Positions 1-11,503 of a DNA stretch of 64,000 nucleotides are shown piece after piece. The first letter of the stretch is position 1. Every line of letters starts with the position of its first letter. The translations under genes were made by a program, and so were the position numbers. Below the pieces are notes generated by a model. The model was not told the DNA's origin. It did no database searches and worked only from the letters and a program-made list of their open reading frames with translations. Source of the DNA: Canna indica (taxonomy: Eukaryota > Streptophyta > Magnoliopsida > Zingiberales > Cannaceae); NCBI GenBank assembly GCA_034359265.1, contig CP136897.1:19338001-19402000 (forward strand), in the 5' to 3' direction.

Positions 1-93
1 TGGCGGCTCCTTAGACCTTATTCAGGGAGAATTTATTCTCATATTAATCGTACATTTGTTGGGCGGAACATAAGTACATTGGCAAGACTAACA

Positions 94-124
<31 letters not shown>

Positions 125-497
125 GGAAGATGACATATTTCATGGACAATTAGTTACGATGACGTCAATACATAAATGTGGCTACTTGTTGGAGAATGAA
201 TCCATTGAACTTATCTCTCAAGAATCCTTAGTCGGACTACTTCTCGAGTAAAAGACACTTATATTATGCTTGTACCCCAACTTGAAGCATCATGATTATC
301 TTGTGCATGACCAACTATTTAGTGAGGGTACCCCAATTCCTAGGAATCATTAAGGGATGCTCATGGGACGTAGCTTTTGTCCTTTACAAAGGTATATGAG
401 TGTTGACTTGTTTGCACCCATAGTTTGATCGAGACCATGGTTGATGGAATATTAACTCCCTCACACAACAATTATAATCGAAAAAATCAATTGCTAC
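1..497. other. Intergenic, no gene seen
   Basis: AT-rich sequence without a credible reading frame. An (AT)n microsatellite lies at about 97-124. The last eight bases (490-497) are the left target duplication of the following MITE. Confidence 0.5.
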
Positions 498-1151
498 TAG
501 CGATGAGCAAAAAAAATCAATTTTTTTATTAATAAAAAAATCGGTCCGAAACCAAATCGGTTTTACCGGTTAATCGAACCGGTTTTTTCAGTTTCGATTT
601 TTATTTATGGAAAAATCGGTTTTCGGTTTCGATTTCGGTTCGAGAGGTAAAAAGTTCATCGGTTTCGGTTAACCGACCGGTTCAATATAATTTATTAATT
701 TTTAATAATATATATTAAATAATAATTTATAAATTATAAAAAATTATAAAAAATTATAAAAAATTATAAAAAATTATTATAAAAATATAAAAATATTTTT
801 AAAAAAATCAAAAAAATCAAAAAATATTAAAAAAATAAAAATAAAAATATTAGTTTTGTAGAACATTATCTTTGTTCAAGTGGTTTCACTTTTTTTATCT
901 TTTTTCTCAATGAGAATTCGGAATTTATTTGAATTTTTCTCCATGATTTGCATAATATTATTATGTTTGTAGGTTAAAAAAATTTATTGGTTAACCGAAA
1001 ATTATCGGTTAACCGAACCGAAACCGAAATAACGATTAACCGAAGTTAATTGTCCAGTTTACGATTAATGATTTTGAAAAACTGAAGTTAATGGATCGAT
1101 TTTTTTTTTTTTGCGCTAATGAACCGGTTAACTAATTCATGCTCATCCCTA
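498..1151. mobile_element. hAT-like MITE, about 654 bp
   Basis: The left end reads TAGCGATGAGCA and the right end is the inverse complement TAGGGATGAGCA, so the termini are imperfect inverted repeats of the TAGNGRTGAGCA type common in plant hAT MITEs. The flanking octamers ATTGCTAC (490-497) and ATTGTTAT (1152-1159) match at six of eight positions, as expected for an aged 8-bp hAT target duplication. The interior is AT-rich and full of short motifs such as aaccggtt and accgaaacc in both orientations. It has no coding capacity, so it is non-autonomous. A related right end lies at 36609. Confidence 0.75.
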
Positions 1152-1159
1152 ATTGTTAT

Positions 1160-2316
1160 TTCACTCCAACTAGTTCTTCATGGCATGTAGCTTTACATTA
1201 CGCATGATTTATAGAAATTTTAAATTAACAGAGATAAATTTCACAATTGTTTCATCAAAGTTTTTGATGAAGCACATCAAGTTTACGTTGGATCACGACG
1301 CTACCACTAGTAGATGGAAGAATAAATTTGAAGTGTTTGCTATCTAGGGCGCCGTAGGAATTAAGAAAACTATCTTTTATCCTAAATAACCCATATAAGG
1401 TTTGAACCTTTTTTTTATTTTTAAAATAATAGTTACTTTATTGTATATCTAATTATTACACATCAAATTTGGTATGAACATGTTGAAACCTAACATTGTT
1501 AGTTTGAAATGGTGTATCTAATTATTGTGTGCTGATGTAGAGAACAAGACAACAAACTCAAATCTATGAAAGAGTGTGACTAAAATCCCATACACAAAGC
1601 TGTTCCATCTTAAAACCTATTTTCTACTGAACTGTCATTCAATGAGGAGGAACAAATTAATTAAACAACAAATATTCATAAGAGAATATAAATTAAAATA
1701 TTAAAGAGATCAAGTGCTTGACATGCTTAGAACCCACTTAAACATATCACCAACACTATACAATAAGAAAGTGGCATTTTCCTTTAGAGAATAACAATAA
1801 TTGGACTTGATGACCAAATCTTTGTCAGTGGATTGCATTTGTCAAAAGCCATTAGGCTTGTTGGATATGAGTTGGTTGATCACTTGAATTTTCTTATGTT
1901 CAGCTCCAACTATTTTCTATGAGCAAAGTGTAGTAGTACAATCCTCTACTAATTGGAGGGAAATTACCCATTGACATATTCTGAAATTTTCTTCATAGGT
2001 TGATATAAAAATATATCATGTGTGGTTATAGTTTACTAAAAAAATGACCAAGTATGGTTTCAACTTTTAATATTTTAACAATTATAATATAAATTTTAAA
2101 ATAATTGTAGTTGATTGTCACTTGGTCATCCAAATTTGCTCCTACATTGTTGAGCAGGCATGATATATGGTATAGTAGAGATGAAAATCGGTCAAATCAT
2201 CTAGTTGAAGTCGGGCTCGGAGCTAACTCAACTTGAGTTGGGTTGTCCCCTTCAGTGAATTGAGTCGCTCTTTTGGATCCATATATGCTTGACCCGGCCA
2301 AGCGTCACATCAATTT
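1160..2316. other. Intergenic, no gene seen
   Basis: AT-rich with no supported gene. A hAT-like start (tagagatgaaaatcgg) near 2180 is followed by gctcgg/aactcgag-type motifs resembling degenerate MITE interior, but no second end is visible. A short (TA)n tract is at about 2320-2338. Confidence 0.4.
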
Positions 2317-2591
2317 TTAATATATATATATATATATAATGATGACATGGAACCACATTATCATCAACCATGTAGCATAAGATTGAGGAGAGACAAATGT
2401 GGATGGCATGACAAACAACCCATTCAAGTAGATGTACATGTCAAACAAAGCTCGTCCATGTACATGAGGTGGAAGCTGATATAGCACCATGTCAGCAAGC
2501 ACTGCAAAGACAATTGAGATTGAGTTATACAATATGAGGTGGTAATTAAACAATTTTAATTCGCCTCCATAATTAGCTTCATAGTACATAT
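2317..2591 (-). pseudogene. Fragment of a hydrophobic, possibly PGG/ankyrin-type membrane protein exon
   Basis: The minus-strand frame encodes a hydrophobic stretch beginning MYYEANYGGELKLF and continuing NSISIVFAVLADMVLYQLPP, then a second hydrophobic run ending WLMIMWFHV. Two adjacent membrane segments with an N-S-I-S-I motif recall the PGG membrane domain of plant ankyrin-repeat proteins, but I cannot confirm homology. The frame is cut at its 5' side by the LINE at 2592-3583 and runs into a (TA)n tract at its 3' side. No upstream ankyrin exon was found beyond the LINE. It is best read as an exon remnant; a chance open frame is possible. Confidence 0.3.
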
Positions 2592-3583
2592 GGGTTAGAC
2601 GCAACATTCTTTCTTTAAAACATCAATCTCAGGCATTCCTCTTGAATTTGCCAAGCTCGAGCCAATTTGGAAGGATTATTCTAAAAATAGGGACCTTCTT
2701 AACGCTTCCTTTTGCTACCAAGTTAGGAATGGCTCCTCGATTCGGTTCTGGCTTGATCCTTAGTGTAATGGGCATAAATTAGGTGACTTATTTTCGGTTT
2801 TATACGATGCAGCGGCAACTCTGAATAATACAATTGGGGAATCTAAAGTTATCAATGATCAAGGAGTCATAGTGGGATATTATATCAATTTTATGAACTC
2901 AATGTCCTTGAATTTGATCATCAGTCTGGCCATTGTCCTTGCACCGATCCTGCATCGAGATGGGGACAACAAAATTGTTTGGAAATGGAATTGTGATGGT
3001 CAATTCTCTACTTGCTCCCTATATCATTAGTTGAATTTATGTGGTATTCCATATTCTTCGACCAATTACGTTTGGCATAAATTTTGCCCAAAAGATATTT
3101 CTGTCATGAATTGATTAGTCAACAATCAGACTAAAGATCGTCTCCTAGCTCGTGGAATTCAAGTGGATCTATTTTGCTCCCTTTGTCTCACTGAGGATGA
3201 ATCGCACCAATACCTCTTTTCGAATTGTCAATATACTAATCTAGGCCGGAAATCAATGTTAGACATGGGGCATATCCCGTTCTTTCCCTTGAATTTCTAC
3301 CCTTGGATGGATTCCCTCAATGCCAATGCAGATAAGAACAGGAGGTCCAAGTATCGTCTTATCATGATTTGGCGTTGGAAGGTTGGGCATGAGCATAATC
3401 TTGGTTGTTTTGATGGAACTGAAAAATCCTCTCTTGAACTTGCTATCGAAGGGCTAAACCTAGCAATATTATGTAATTCTTAGGTTGTGTTGTCTTGCTT
3501 ATATTTATTTGTTCCCCTTATCCCCTCTACTTGTAATCTTCAAGTTTTTTGATCTATACAAGTATTTTTTTTCCAAAAAAAAA
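2592..3583 (+). mobile_element. 5'-truncated L1-type LINE with poly-A tail
   Basis: A 992-bp insertion is flanked by a perfect 17-bp direct repeat, agcttcatagtacatat, at 2575-2591 and 3584-3600, and ends in an A-rich tail (about 3574-3583). Both are hallmarks of target-primed reverse transcription. The body holds frame-broken remains of the C-terminal part of a LINE ORF2. The segment around 3080-3240 corresponds to the zinc-binding reverse-transcriptase region (zf-RVT) with C-S-L-C and H-Q-Y-L-F-x-N-C. Endonuclease and polymerase domains are absent, so the copy is dead on arrival. Confidence 0.85.
3163..3483 (+). pseudogene. LINE ORF2 C-terminus (zf-RVT) remnant
   Basis: A 106-codon open stretch inside the LINE. 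Residues 5-24 contain C-S-L-C-L-T-E-D-E-S-H-Q-Y-L-F-S-N-C, matching the Cys/His pattern of the reverse-transcriptase zinc-binding domain found at the end of plant L1 ORF2. The first Met is not a true start; related coding potential continues upstream through stops (for example near 3110). The frame ends with the usual short hydrophobic tail before the 3' UTR and poly-A. It is a relic with no expected function. Confidence 0.7.
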
Positions 3584-3600
3584 AGCTTCATAGTACATAT

Positions 3601-6600
3601 TGAAGATTTTATTTATTACAAAAATTAATATATAAAAATGTGAAGGATATATGGAGCTGATTTAGTTATGATCCACTGTGTCATATTCGTATTTTTTTTC
3701 ACGAGTTGATCCTACTCAAGGGTACTTTAATCTTATCAATTTTTTTCATATTTTTCATATGTATTCTTTAGCATTGTCACCGTGTAAATAACAAAAAAAA
3801 AAGTAATGAATTCTTTATATAGTTGTTGACATAAGCAATATTGTCGAACCAAATAAAAGCTCTCCCATGCAATAGTTTTTTTTTATTTTTGCATCCTTTT
3901 TTTCTTCTTCTCGTCGTCTCTTACTTTCCACTAGGACAAACTTTTGCTCTAACAATTAGGAATAACTAGGGATGTAATCGAGCTGAGGCATGCTCAAGTA
4001 CAGGCAAGTTAGACTCGGGTCATTTGAAATATGTCGAGCTCGGTCAAGCTTTGATCTCCAAGCTCAAGTTAGGCTCGAACTATACTCAAGTTCGGATGGA
4101 TGGGAAAGAGTGAGATAATATAACTTGTTTGGATAGAAATTTGAAAGGGGGAGGGTGAGGAGAGTAATTTTAATGAAAAAGATCATTTTAGCTTTTCATG
4201 CACATATACATATAAGGTGTAAATTAATTTTTTTATATTCTTTAATAATTTATTTAAAATAATTAATTAAAATAAAAACATAAAATTTAATAATAAAATT
4301 TTAAAAAATTACTAACAAATATTAAAATAGGGAAAAAGACAAAAACCGTGAAAGAATGCATGAGCTCCATGTTCAAAGAGTGCAAGAACTAAGAAGTACC
4401 CTAGTAACACAACCCTAGGTTTGGGCTTGATGGCACCGTGATCCAGCATGAGATGACCATTGACTCAATTGGGCCTAATTTCTCTCTCTCTCTCTCTCTT
4501 CTTAATTTGCACATATGTTAATTAATTGCTTTTTCTTGCAAATATGTTTAAAATTTGACTCTTAAAAATTAAGGTGTTTTAGTCAATTTTATATTTTTTT
4601 TATTAGTTTTATCTTTATATTATATTTTAAATAATAACTATATATATATGTGGTGACTCCATCCATGCATTATGTCTATGCTCCTTTGACTAACAAGTTG
4701 ACATTATTTTACTAGTCAATTCTAAAAAGAAAAACGAAATACCTGTAATTAAAAAATCTTTGTCCAACAAAATTCCAACATCATGGTTTTTGACCTATTT
4801 GTATTTGGGGAAAGAAAATGTGTACTTTGTTTCTGTATTATAATATGACAGTGGACTTGGAACAAAATTATGTTGTCAAATATATAATATCTTCACCCTA
4901 TATCTATTTATTCTTTTTGTAACTATGTTGTATTCATCCTCTATAACTTGTCTTAACTATGAATATTCCATCCAATAGCATTCAAGTACAAAATATCTTT
5001 TCTTAGCTCTTGCTACTCTCAAATGCTAAAAGTATAAGCAATGGACAATGATCCGATGCTACATGTAGTATATATAATTATATATTATTATTATATCTAT
5101 TGTTTGTCTGTGAATCAAGTCCAATAGAATCACACAACTTTTGAAATGTTTAGTTGAATTGTTTATTACAAATTGCCTACCACCTATTTTATACAAATGA
5201 ATTTATATTTGATTTGAACAAAATTAAACAGAAGTAGTTGGATGAGAAGTAAAACTTGCCACATTTGTGATCAAAATTGATTGAGGCCAAATTTGATAAT
5301 TTGGTCAAATCGTTTGATCATTTTTATCTTTTTAAAAAAACATTTTCTTTAAGAAAATCTAATTAGATATATGAGGAGGCCCACGCGTCGTATCAAAATG
5401 CTAATGGTGGAATCAACAACATTTTGATGGTTGGCCAAAATTGTTACAATTTAAAAAGATAATGATCAAAATTAATATAAATAAAAAAATTAGGACTAAT
5501 TTTGATAATAAGATCAATATGCCAAATAGTAAGATAATAGCACAAACAAAATACGTAATGAATAATAATACATATATAAAGGATTATGCGTACCAAACTA
5601 CTATCACATGTTACTATCCACTACAATGTATCGTACCTAATGAATCGAGAGTGGACAGTGGACACACCCATTTCAAAAAATTATATATTAATTTTTTTTT
5701 CAATATATATATATATATATATATTTCAAGATTTATAATAATATCGTCGTACTTCCATTGATATCAAATTTCTCATTTTTAATTTTTCTAGGCCTCTTTC
5801 AAAATATATGAAGCGTTCTAGATAATTTCTTGTATTAATACTTATTATTTATAAGCTCCTTCCAAAAGAATGAGGCACAATATTTATTGACATCTCTCAA
5901 AAAAAATTTAAATTAGCATGTCTTAGTAAAACTAGTCATGTACAACCATATATAAATAAAAAATTAAGTAGAATCTCACTATCTTCTTCATCAATCATTG
6001 TTATTATCTTCTTCATTGAAAAATATTACTCTCTCCAACTCTGGTTCATCAAGAGAAAGATTGACAACTTCAAGAATTTTATTATCTTCATCAATAGGTG
6101 AAAACTCATCTTCAGTAATATCTCACATCATTGTTTCCTCTTTATTGTATTTTGGAGTTTTTCTTGAAATGAGACAAATATTAGTTTGACAAATACTAAA
6201 TTCTTCGTACGTTTAGGCTTCATCTTGTTCCTTTTAAGAAAATGGATAAAAGATTAAGTGCTTCAATTTCTTTCACAACAACAAGAAGATAAAATACTAA
6301 ATTCACTTGATTATTTTATTATTATTATTTTAAAAAAATGCATGGTTAACCGTATCCGAGCCATGTCCAGGCCAAAAAAAAAATTTAACGGGTCAAGACA
6401 CTCTTGGACACGTGTGTCGGACGAGTGTCTTCGTGCATTAGTGTCCGCGGCGTGTCGGACACGCGAACACGACAGTCTCACAAATAGTATGTGCTTCATT
6501 AATTATAAGAAAAGTAAATAATAATACATGTACATCATGTCAATAATTTACAACATTAATTCACAAAAATGCATCGTACTAGAATCATATCGCACTACAA

Positions 6601-6756
6601 ATAGAGTAGATGATATCGCGTGCATACTACAAATAAATTAAATACTACTATATATGTGAATATAAAATACTATGTGAGTACATGTTCATGTATCCATAAA
6701 TATATATAATAGGGTTCCAAAAATAATACAAACAAACCTAAATGGGAAGAAGTAGT
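3601..6756. other. Intergenic, AT-rich, degenerate repeats
   Basis: No gene is supported. A possible hAT-MITE left end (tagggatgtaatcgagc) begins at 3967 and is followed by gctcaagtt/gctcgg motifs to about 4090, without a recognisable right end. A (TC)n run is at about 4481-4499 and an (AT)n run at about 5705-5724. At 6345-6485 there are short direct and inverted copies of gtgtcggacac-like motifs, typical of dispersed repeat debris. The open frames at 5441-5761 and 5998-6189 are low-complexity and look like chance. Confidence 0.4.
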
Positions 6757-7570
6757 AAGGTAGTAAGTTCTAGCTCTTTGGGCCGATGAGACCAGGAGCA
6801 GAAGCGTCCACACTTATGAACCAAACTCATTTCGAGTTAAATACAACTTAGCTCAGGGGCTCCACCCAGCTATACAAGGATATCAACGTCATTCATTAAT
6901 TATAAGGGATTTGACAGTAATGAATTTGTCATCTTCGAGATAAACTTCGACTCATTCAGGACATATATGTGCAATATATTCTGGGAGACATCATCGCCAA
7001 ATATTATGACCTGCCTCATAAAACAAACATGATGCACATCAGATATACTCTTGATTCTAATTTGACACCCATCATTTGTGATTCTTTCTCACTTGAGCAT
7101 CATGGTGTATTTGCAGGCCACCATTGGAGCCACACTTGACCAAGGAGACACGAAGACTTGCAGCACCCTCGATTTCAGGCCAAAACATTTGGCGCTCATC
7201 GCACGGTCAAGTAACTCTTACCTGCCCCACCATGGTAGGCACCTAGAGTTGAGCGAACGCTACCACAAACACGCAACAACCAAGCAGCAGTGTTTCCCCG
7301 CTACCGAGAGACGCTAACACGACGAGGAGCGACACTCCAATGTCTGTGGACTCAACGCCACAATACATGATTGTCGATCTCTAGGCGCAAAACCAAGGCC
7401 TACAACCCCTACGCGCTAACGCAATCCAAGGATCAACATCCAACCGAGTGTAAGGCCCCGTCACTCGGAGCATGAAGAGGACAACCATCACGAGAGAACT
7501 AGGAGACCAACCTCGGTCTTTAGAGACGACATCTCCCACACACAACACTAAAGAAAAGGAACCATGGCCA
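6757..7570. other. Left flank of the LTR element, possibly older Ty3-like debris
   Basis: This stretch is less AT-rich than its surroundings and has no intact frame. It ends in CGTAG (7571-7575), the target duplication of the following element. The matching right flank from 15713 is a degenerate Ty3-type gag, so this side is inferred to be the 5' part of the same older retrotransposon, split by the insertion. I see no clear LTR or primer site in it. Confidence 0.35.
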
Positions 7571-7575
7571 CGTAG

Positions 7576-9098
7576 TACTGATGAAATGGCCACACTAGAG
7601 GGGAGGTGAATAGTATGTTTACTAATCTTTTTGTCTAAATTCGATTTTAATCGTTTCTTTGATTACTTAGGCAAATTATAAGTTGAGTAGCAAGCAGAAG
7701 TAAAGTAAATACAATAATGAAATAAACACGAGTAGAATCAATGCAAATACAATTATTTATAATGGTTCGGCCCCAATGCCTACTCCACTACCTAAGCACC
7801 CCGCTTAGGATTTCCAAACTAAGTTTACTAGATTATATAGTTTCCCTTACAAAGAGGACTTTATACCGGAAAGTCTCCGATCTCAAATCGAATGCACTTC
7901 CACACCCGGAAGTATCTCATCTTCCTATCGAGAGCACTCTCCCACCTCAACCTAAGGGACAACTCAACTAATCCTAGTAAACTAAGTTTGCAATGGTGGA
8001 TTTAAGCCTTAACACCAACGCAACCACCAACTCAATCAACCTAGCACTCTAGGTTTACACAAATTCAAATACAATAAAATAAACATCGAAATACAATAAC
8101 AATTGGAGCAATAAATCAAACAACAAATACTTAGCTCCAAAAGTAACTCTCTAGTCCTTTTGATGCCTTGAGAAGATAAATCTATGAAGCTTGAAGGCTA
8201 AATCAACAAATGGAGATCAAAAGTAGGGCTTTTTGCAAAGATGGCTCAAAAATCTTGTAGAGATGGAAGGAGTGGCTCTTTAAGGCTTAGAAGCATCATT
8301 GGTAGGCTAGAAGAGAGTTTGATATGTGTATTTATAACCCCCCAAAAGAAACAGCTCATCAACGGGCGTATTTTTACCCGTTGCCGACGTCCGATCGCTT
8401 GCCGATCGATCATCGGTCGATCGATGGATCGACCGCCCAAGCGACCGCGGCATTCTGCCGCTTCTGGGCGCACTTCGGTCGATCGACTGGTCGACCGAAT
8501 TGGTTGCTGCCCATTCTTTGCCACATTCGATCGATCGAATTGGCTACTGCCAAATTTTGACATCGTTCGATCGACCGATCGACCGAAATGCCTTCTCCTT
8601 CGGTTGGTTGATCGAACCTGGGCAGGCAGATTCTTTTGCTTTGTTTGTTTATTTTTTGGTTCCGTCTTCACCAAGTCTATTTATATAACATTTATTAATT
8701 TTAAGTTAATAACTTTAAGACATAAATGTTATATAAGGAGTACCCCCCATTTGGATTCAATAAAAATATCTAAAAAATCAAAATTTTTAAAAATCAAAAT
8801 CTAGTTTTTGGGGTTTTCATGTTTTGGGGTTCGGATTTGATTTTTGGGTTCCTATGCATCATCATGAGGATTTACAATATAAACTAGACATCCTAAACCT
8901 AAACTCTAACTTCCCGATGAATCTCGAGCGCGTCGACCAACGCCCTTTCGATTTTCTAATTTCTCTGATTCTTCCGATCGGGGACGTCAAGCGCTAAACG
9001 ACTTGGAACCTGAAAAAATTTCTCAATAAAATATTAGTTCTATGTTTATTATCATCAAAACCGAGATTAAAATCAAGGTAAAAAATCTTAGACCAACA
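7576..9098 (-). repeat. 3' LTR of the retrotransposon (1.52 kb)
   Basis: Direct repeat of 13862-15712, collinear over most of its length. The common part starts with the segment ending ...ggtgaatagta and finishes ...ccaaca at 9098. It lacks two blocks present in the other copy: about 182 bp near position 7868 and about 200 bp near 8815. It contains a dense cluster of cgatcgaccg motifs at about 8390-8612. On the minus strand this copy lies downstream of the internal region, so it is the 3' LTR. Confidence 0.85.
8378..8612. repeat. cgatcgaccg motif cluster in the LTR
   Basis: A GC-richer patch in an AT-rich LTR, built of repeated, self-complementary gatcgatcg and gatcgaccga motifs separated by short spacers such as ttggctactgcc and ttggttgctgcc. 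The equivalent patch in the other LTR is at about 14848-15020. Many copies can pair with each other, so the transcript could fold extensively. Function unknown. Confidence 0.7.
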
Positions 9099-11400
9099 AT
9101 CTCTCATTTTTGATGATGACAAACATCCTTAAGAAAATATATCATTTAAGCATAAAGGATATTAAACATGAGATTTCTCCCCCTATCAACATGCATATCT
9201 ATGAAAATAAACTCTCTCTATCTATATGCATGATTTTCCTATATTTTCTTCCCTTTTAGCTATATTTTGCTCCCCCTTTTGACATCAATAGGACCTAAAA
9301 ACTTGGTTTCATGAAAACATGTAGATCTCAACTCAAGGGATGAAAACATACATACAAGTAATCGAGACTAATCAATACATGATATCATAGAATGATAAAC
9401 ATAATCTAAAACTAGAAATCATGTATCAAACTCAAGTAATGATATTTTCATGTATCGATCAACATATCAAAAACTATTTTAAAAATGATTTTTCACGAGT
9501 CAAAATGAGAACAATACCAAAAACATGAATCTAACATCATACTTGAAGTCTCATTCAAAGATTTCGACAAAAATCCAAAGTATCGAGAAATGAGCATTTG
9601 GAAAGAACGATAGTTTAAAGTTTCGAAATCTAATTTTAAAAATCCAAATCAAATCACATTCATAAACTAGATTTTTCAAGGAAGATGCAGATTCAAGAAT
9701 CAACAAAAATTTCTTTTTCTGCATTTTTCTAAAATTCATTGAGTTGTAGTGGCATTTTCGTAAATAATTAAATTTTTTAAAAAGTTTTCAGTTTTCATTC
9801 AAACTTTTCAGATATCAAGATATAATCATTTAAAGCATGCTTATCAAGTTTGAAATAAAAATAATATCATTTGATCAAAGTTTTACCTTAGCATGATTTT
9901 ATTCTAAAACAAGCATTGTATCATGAAATTACTCAGTATCAAGTTTTAACATTTACTCATGGTTTTTCAAATCTAAACACATAGACACCTAACATGAGTA
10001 AATCTAAACATGTTTGTGAAGTTTGAGCTCAAAAAGAAATTTCTAAGTCAAATTATTAACTTAGGTCAAATTTTTTTAATTTTGAGTCTCCTAAGGTGAG
10101 CTAGTTGTCATTTTATCCATTTGCATATGATTTTTCAATTTTAACCACATTGATGTAAATCATGAGTAAGCTCAAACATGTTTATCAAGTTTCAACTTAA
10201 AATAAAATCTCTAAGATGAAATTCTACCTATGGCACATTTCATTTAAACAATGTTTCATGAAATTATCTAAGTATCAAAATTTTATCTACTCATGAGATT
10301 TCAATCAATTATCATGCAAGATCATTCGTGAGCATAGAGAAATTATTTAATCAAGAAAATAGATGTGTTGTGCAAGAATTTTACCAAATGAAACTCATAC
10401 CCCATTTCTTGAGAAATTCTAAAATTTTCACTTTCTTTCTATTTTCCTTTAGCCTTTCAAATTTTATCACTTTCTCAACTTGCAAGTAGGCTTCATTAGT
10501 ATCATAATGAAATCACATACCAACTAGCAAACTAACTTACTAAATAGCAAATGGTCAATGCAAAGTTTCATTTAAAAATCTCAGTCTATGCTAGATAGTA
10601 GAGATTCATTTTAAAGGAGTTATCATGATATCAAAATGAATCAAATAGATCTTAAGATATGAAATATTTGAAGAATAAGATCTCTAAGCATGTTTAACTA
10701 GTTTGGACTTAAAAGAAGACTTCTAGTATCAACCTAGATCAAGTTTCATTTAATGAAATTTGTCTAAGTGCTAAAATTTTACATACTCATGAGAATTCAA
10801 TGGTTTAACATGCAATTCTAATCATGAATATAGAGACATAATTTAAGTTTAAATATTGAACTATAACACTAAGATTTTGAATTTATCGAAGTTATACCTT
10901 ATACTTGAAAATTTAGCCAAACTAATCTTTTTCATTCTAGTTAGTCTTCCATTTAACCTTAGATTTAACTTGCATAAGGAAATCATTGGTAACATAACGG
11001 CATAATTATTTCAAACAAGTTAATCATTCTAGATAACAAAGTAAGCATCAAAAATTTCATTCAAAATCTAACTTTGCTAAATAGTTCGAAATTTGTTTTA
11101 AATAAAATCAAGTTATACAAAAATGAATTTTAAGAGATCACAAAAATAATAAATATGAAAACATGATCTTCAACCCTTCCTATTGGTTGAAAACCGAAAG
11201 GCCACAATAAGCCTACGATTTAGAATCGCAAGATCGCTTAGACCCATTACAGGCCACATAGGTCTCCAAAGAGACCGAAAATCAAAAATCAAAATCATTT
11301 TTCAAAAGACTATTATCAAGAGCGAAAAAAACAACTCAAATTAAATATGTATCATACACTCTAACTTAAATGATACCAACCAAAGTAAAGAAATAATACG
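9099..11400. other. Frame-less internal region of the LTR element
   Basis: About 2.3 kb between the gag remains and the 3' LTR, strongly AT-rich, with stops in all frames. It holds many imperfect repeats of phrases such as atcatgaaatt, catgagtaa and caagttt. In an intact element this is where pol would lie; nothing resembling it is visible. It may be replaced or decayed sequence, as in LARD or TR-GAG-type elements. Confidence 0.5.
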
Positions 11401-11503
11401 AAGTATACCTAGATGTCAATTTCCATACCTTAGGCATCATGATGATTTGAAGTTGCAACCTCTTGGAGATTTCTCATTTGGATCCAAGATCAACTTCAAT
11501 ATT

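Noticed and set aside
8246..8804. Overlapping open frames on both strands of the LTR (up to 187 codons)
   Set aside because: They arise from cgatcgaccg repeats that are open in several frames, and the equivalent region of the other LTR gives different frames. No protein domain.
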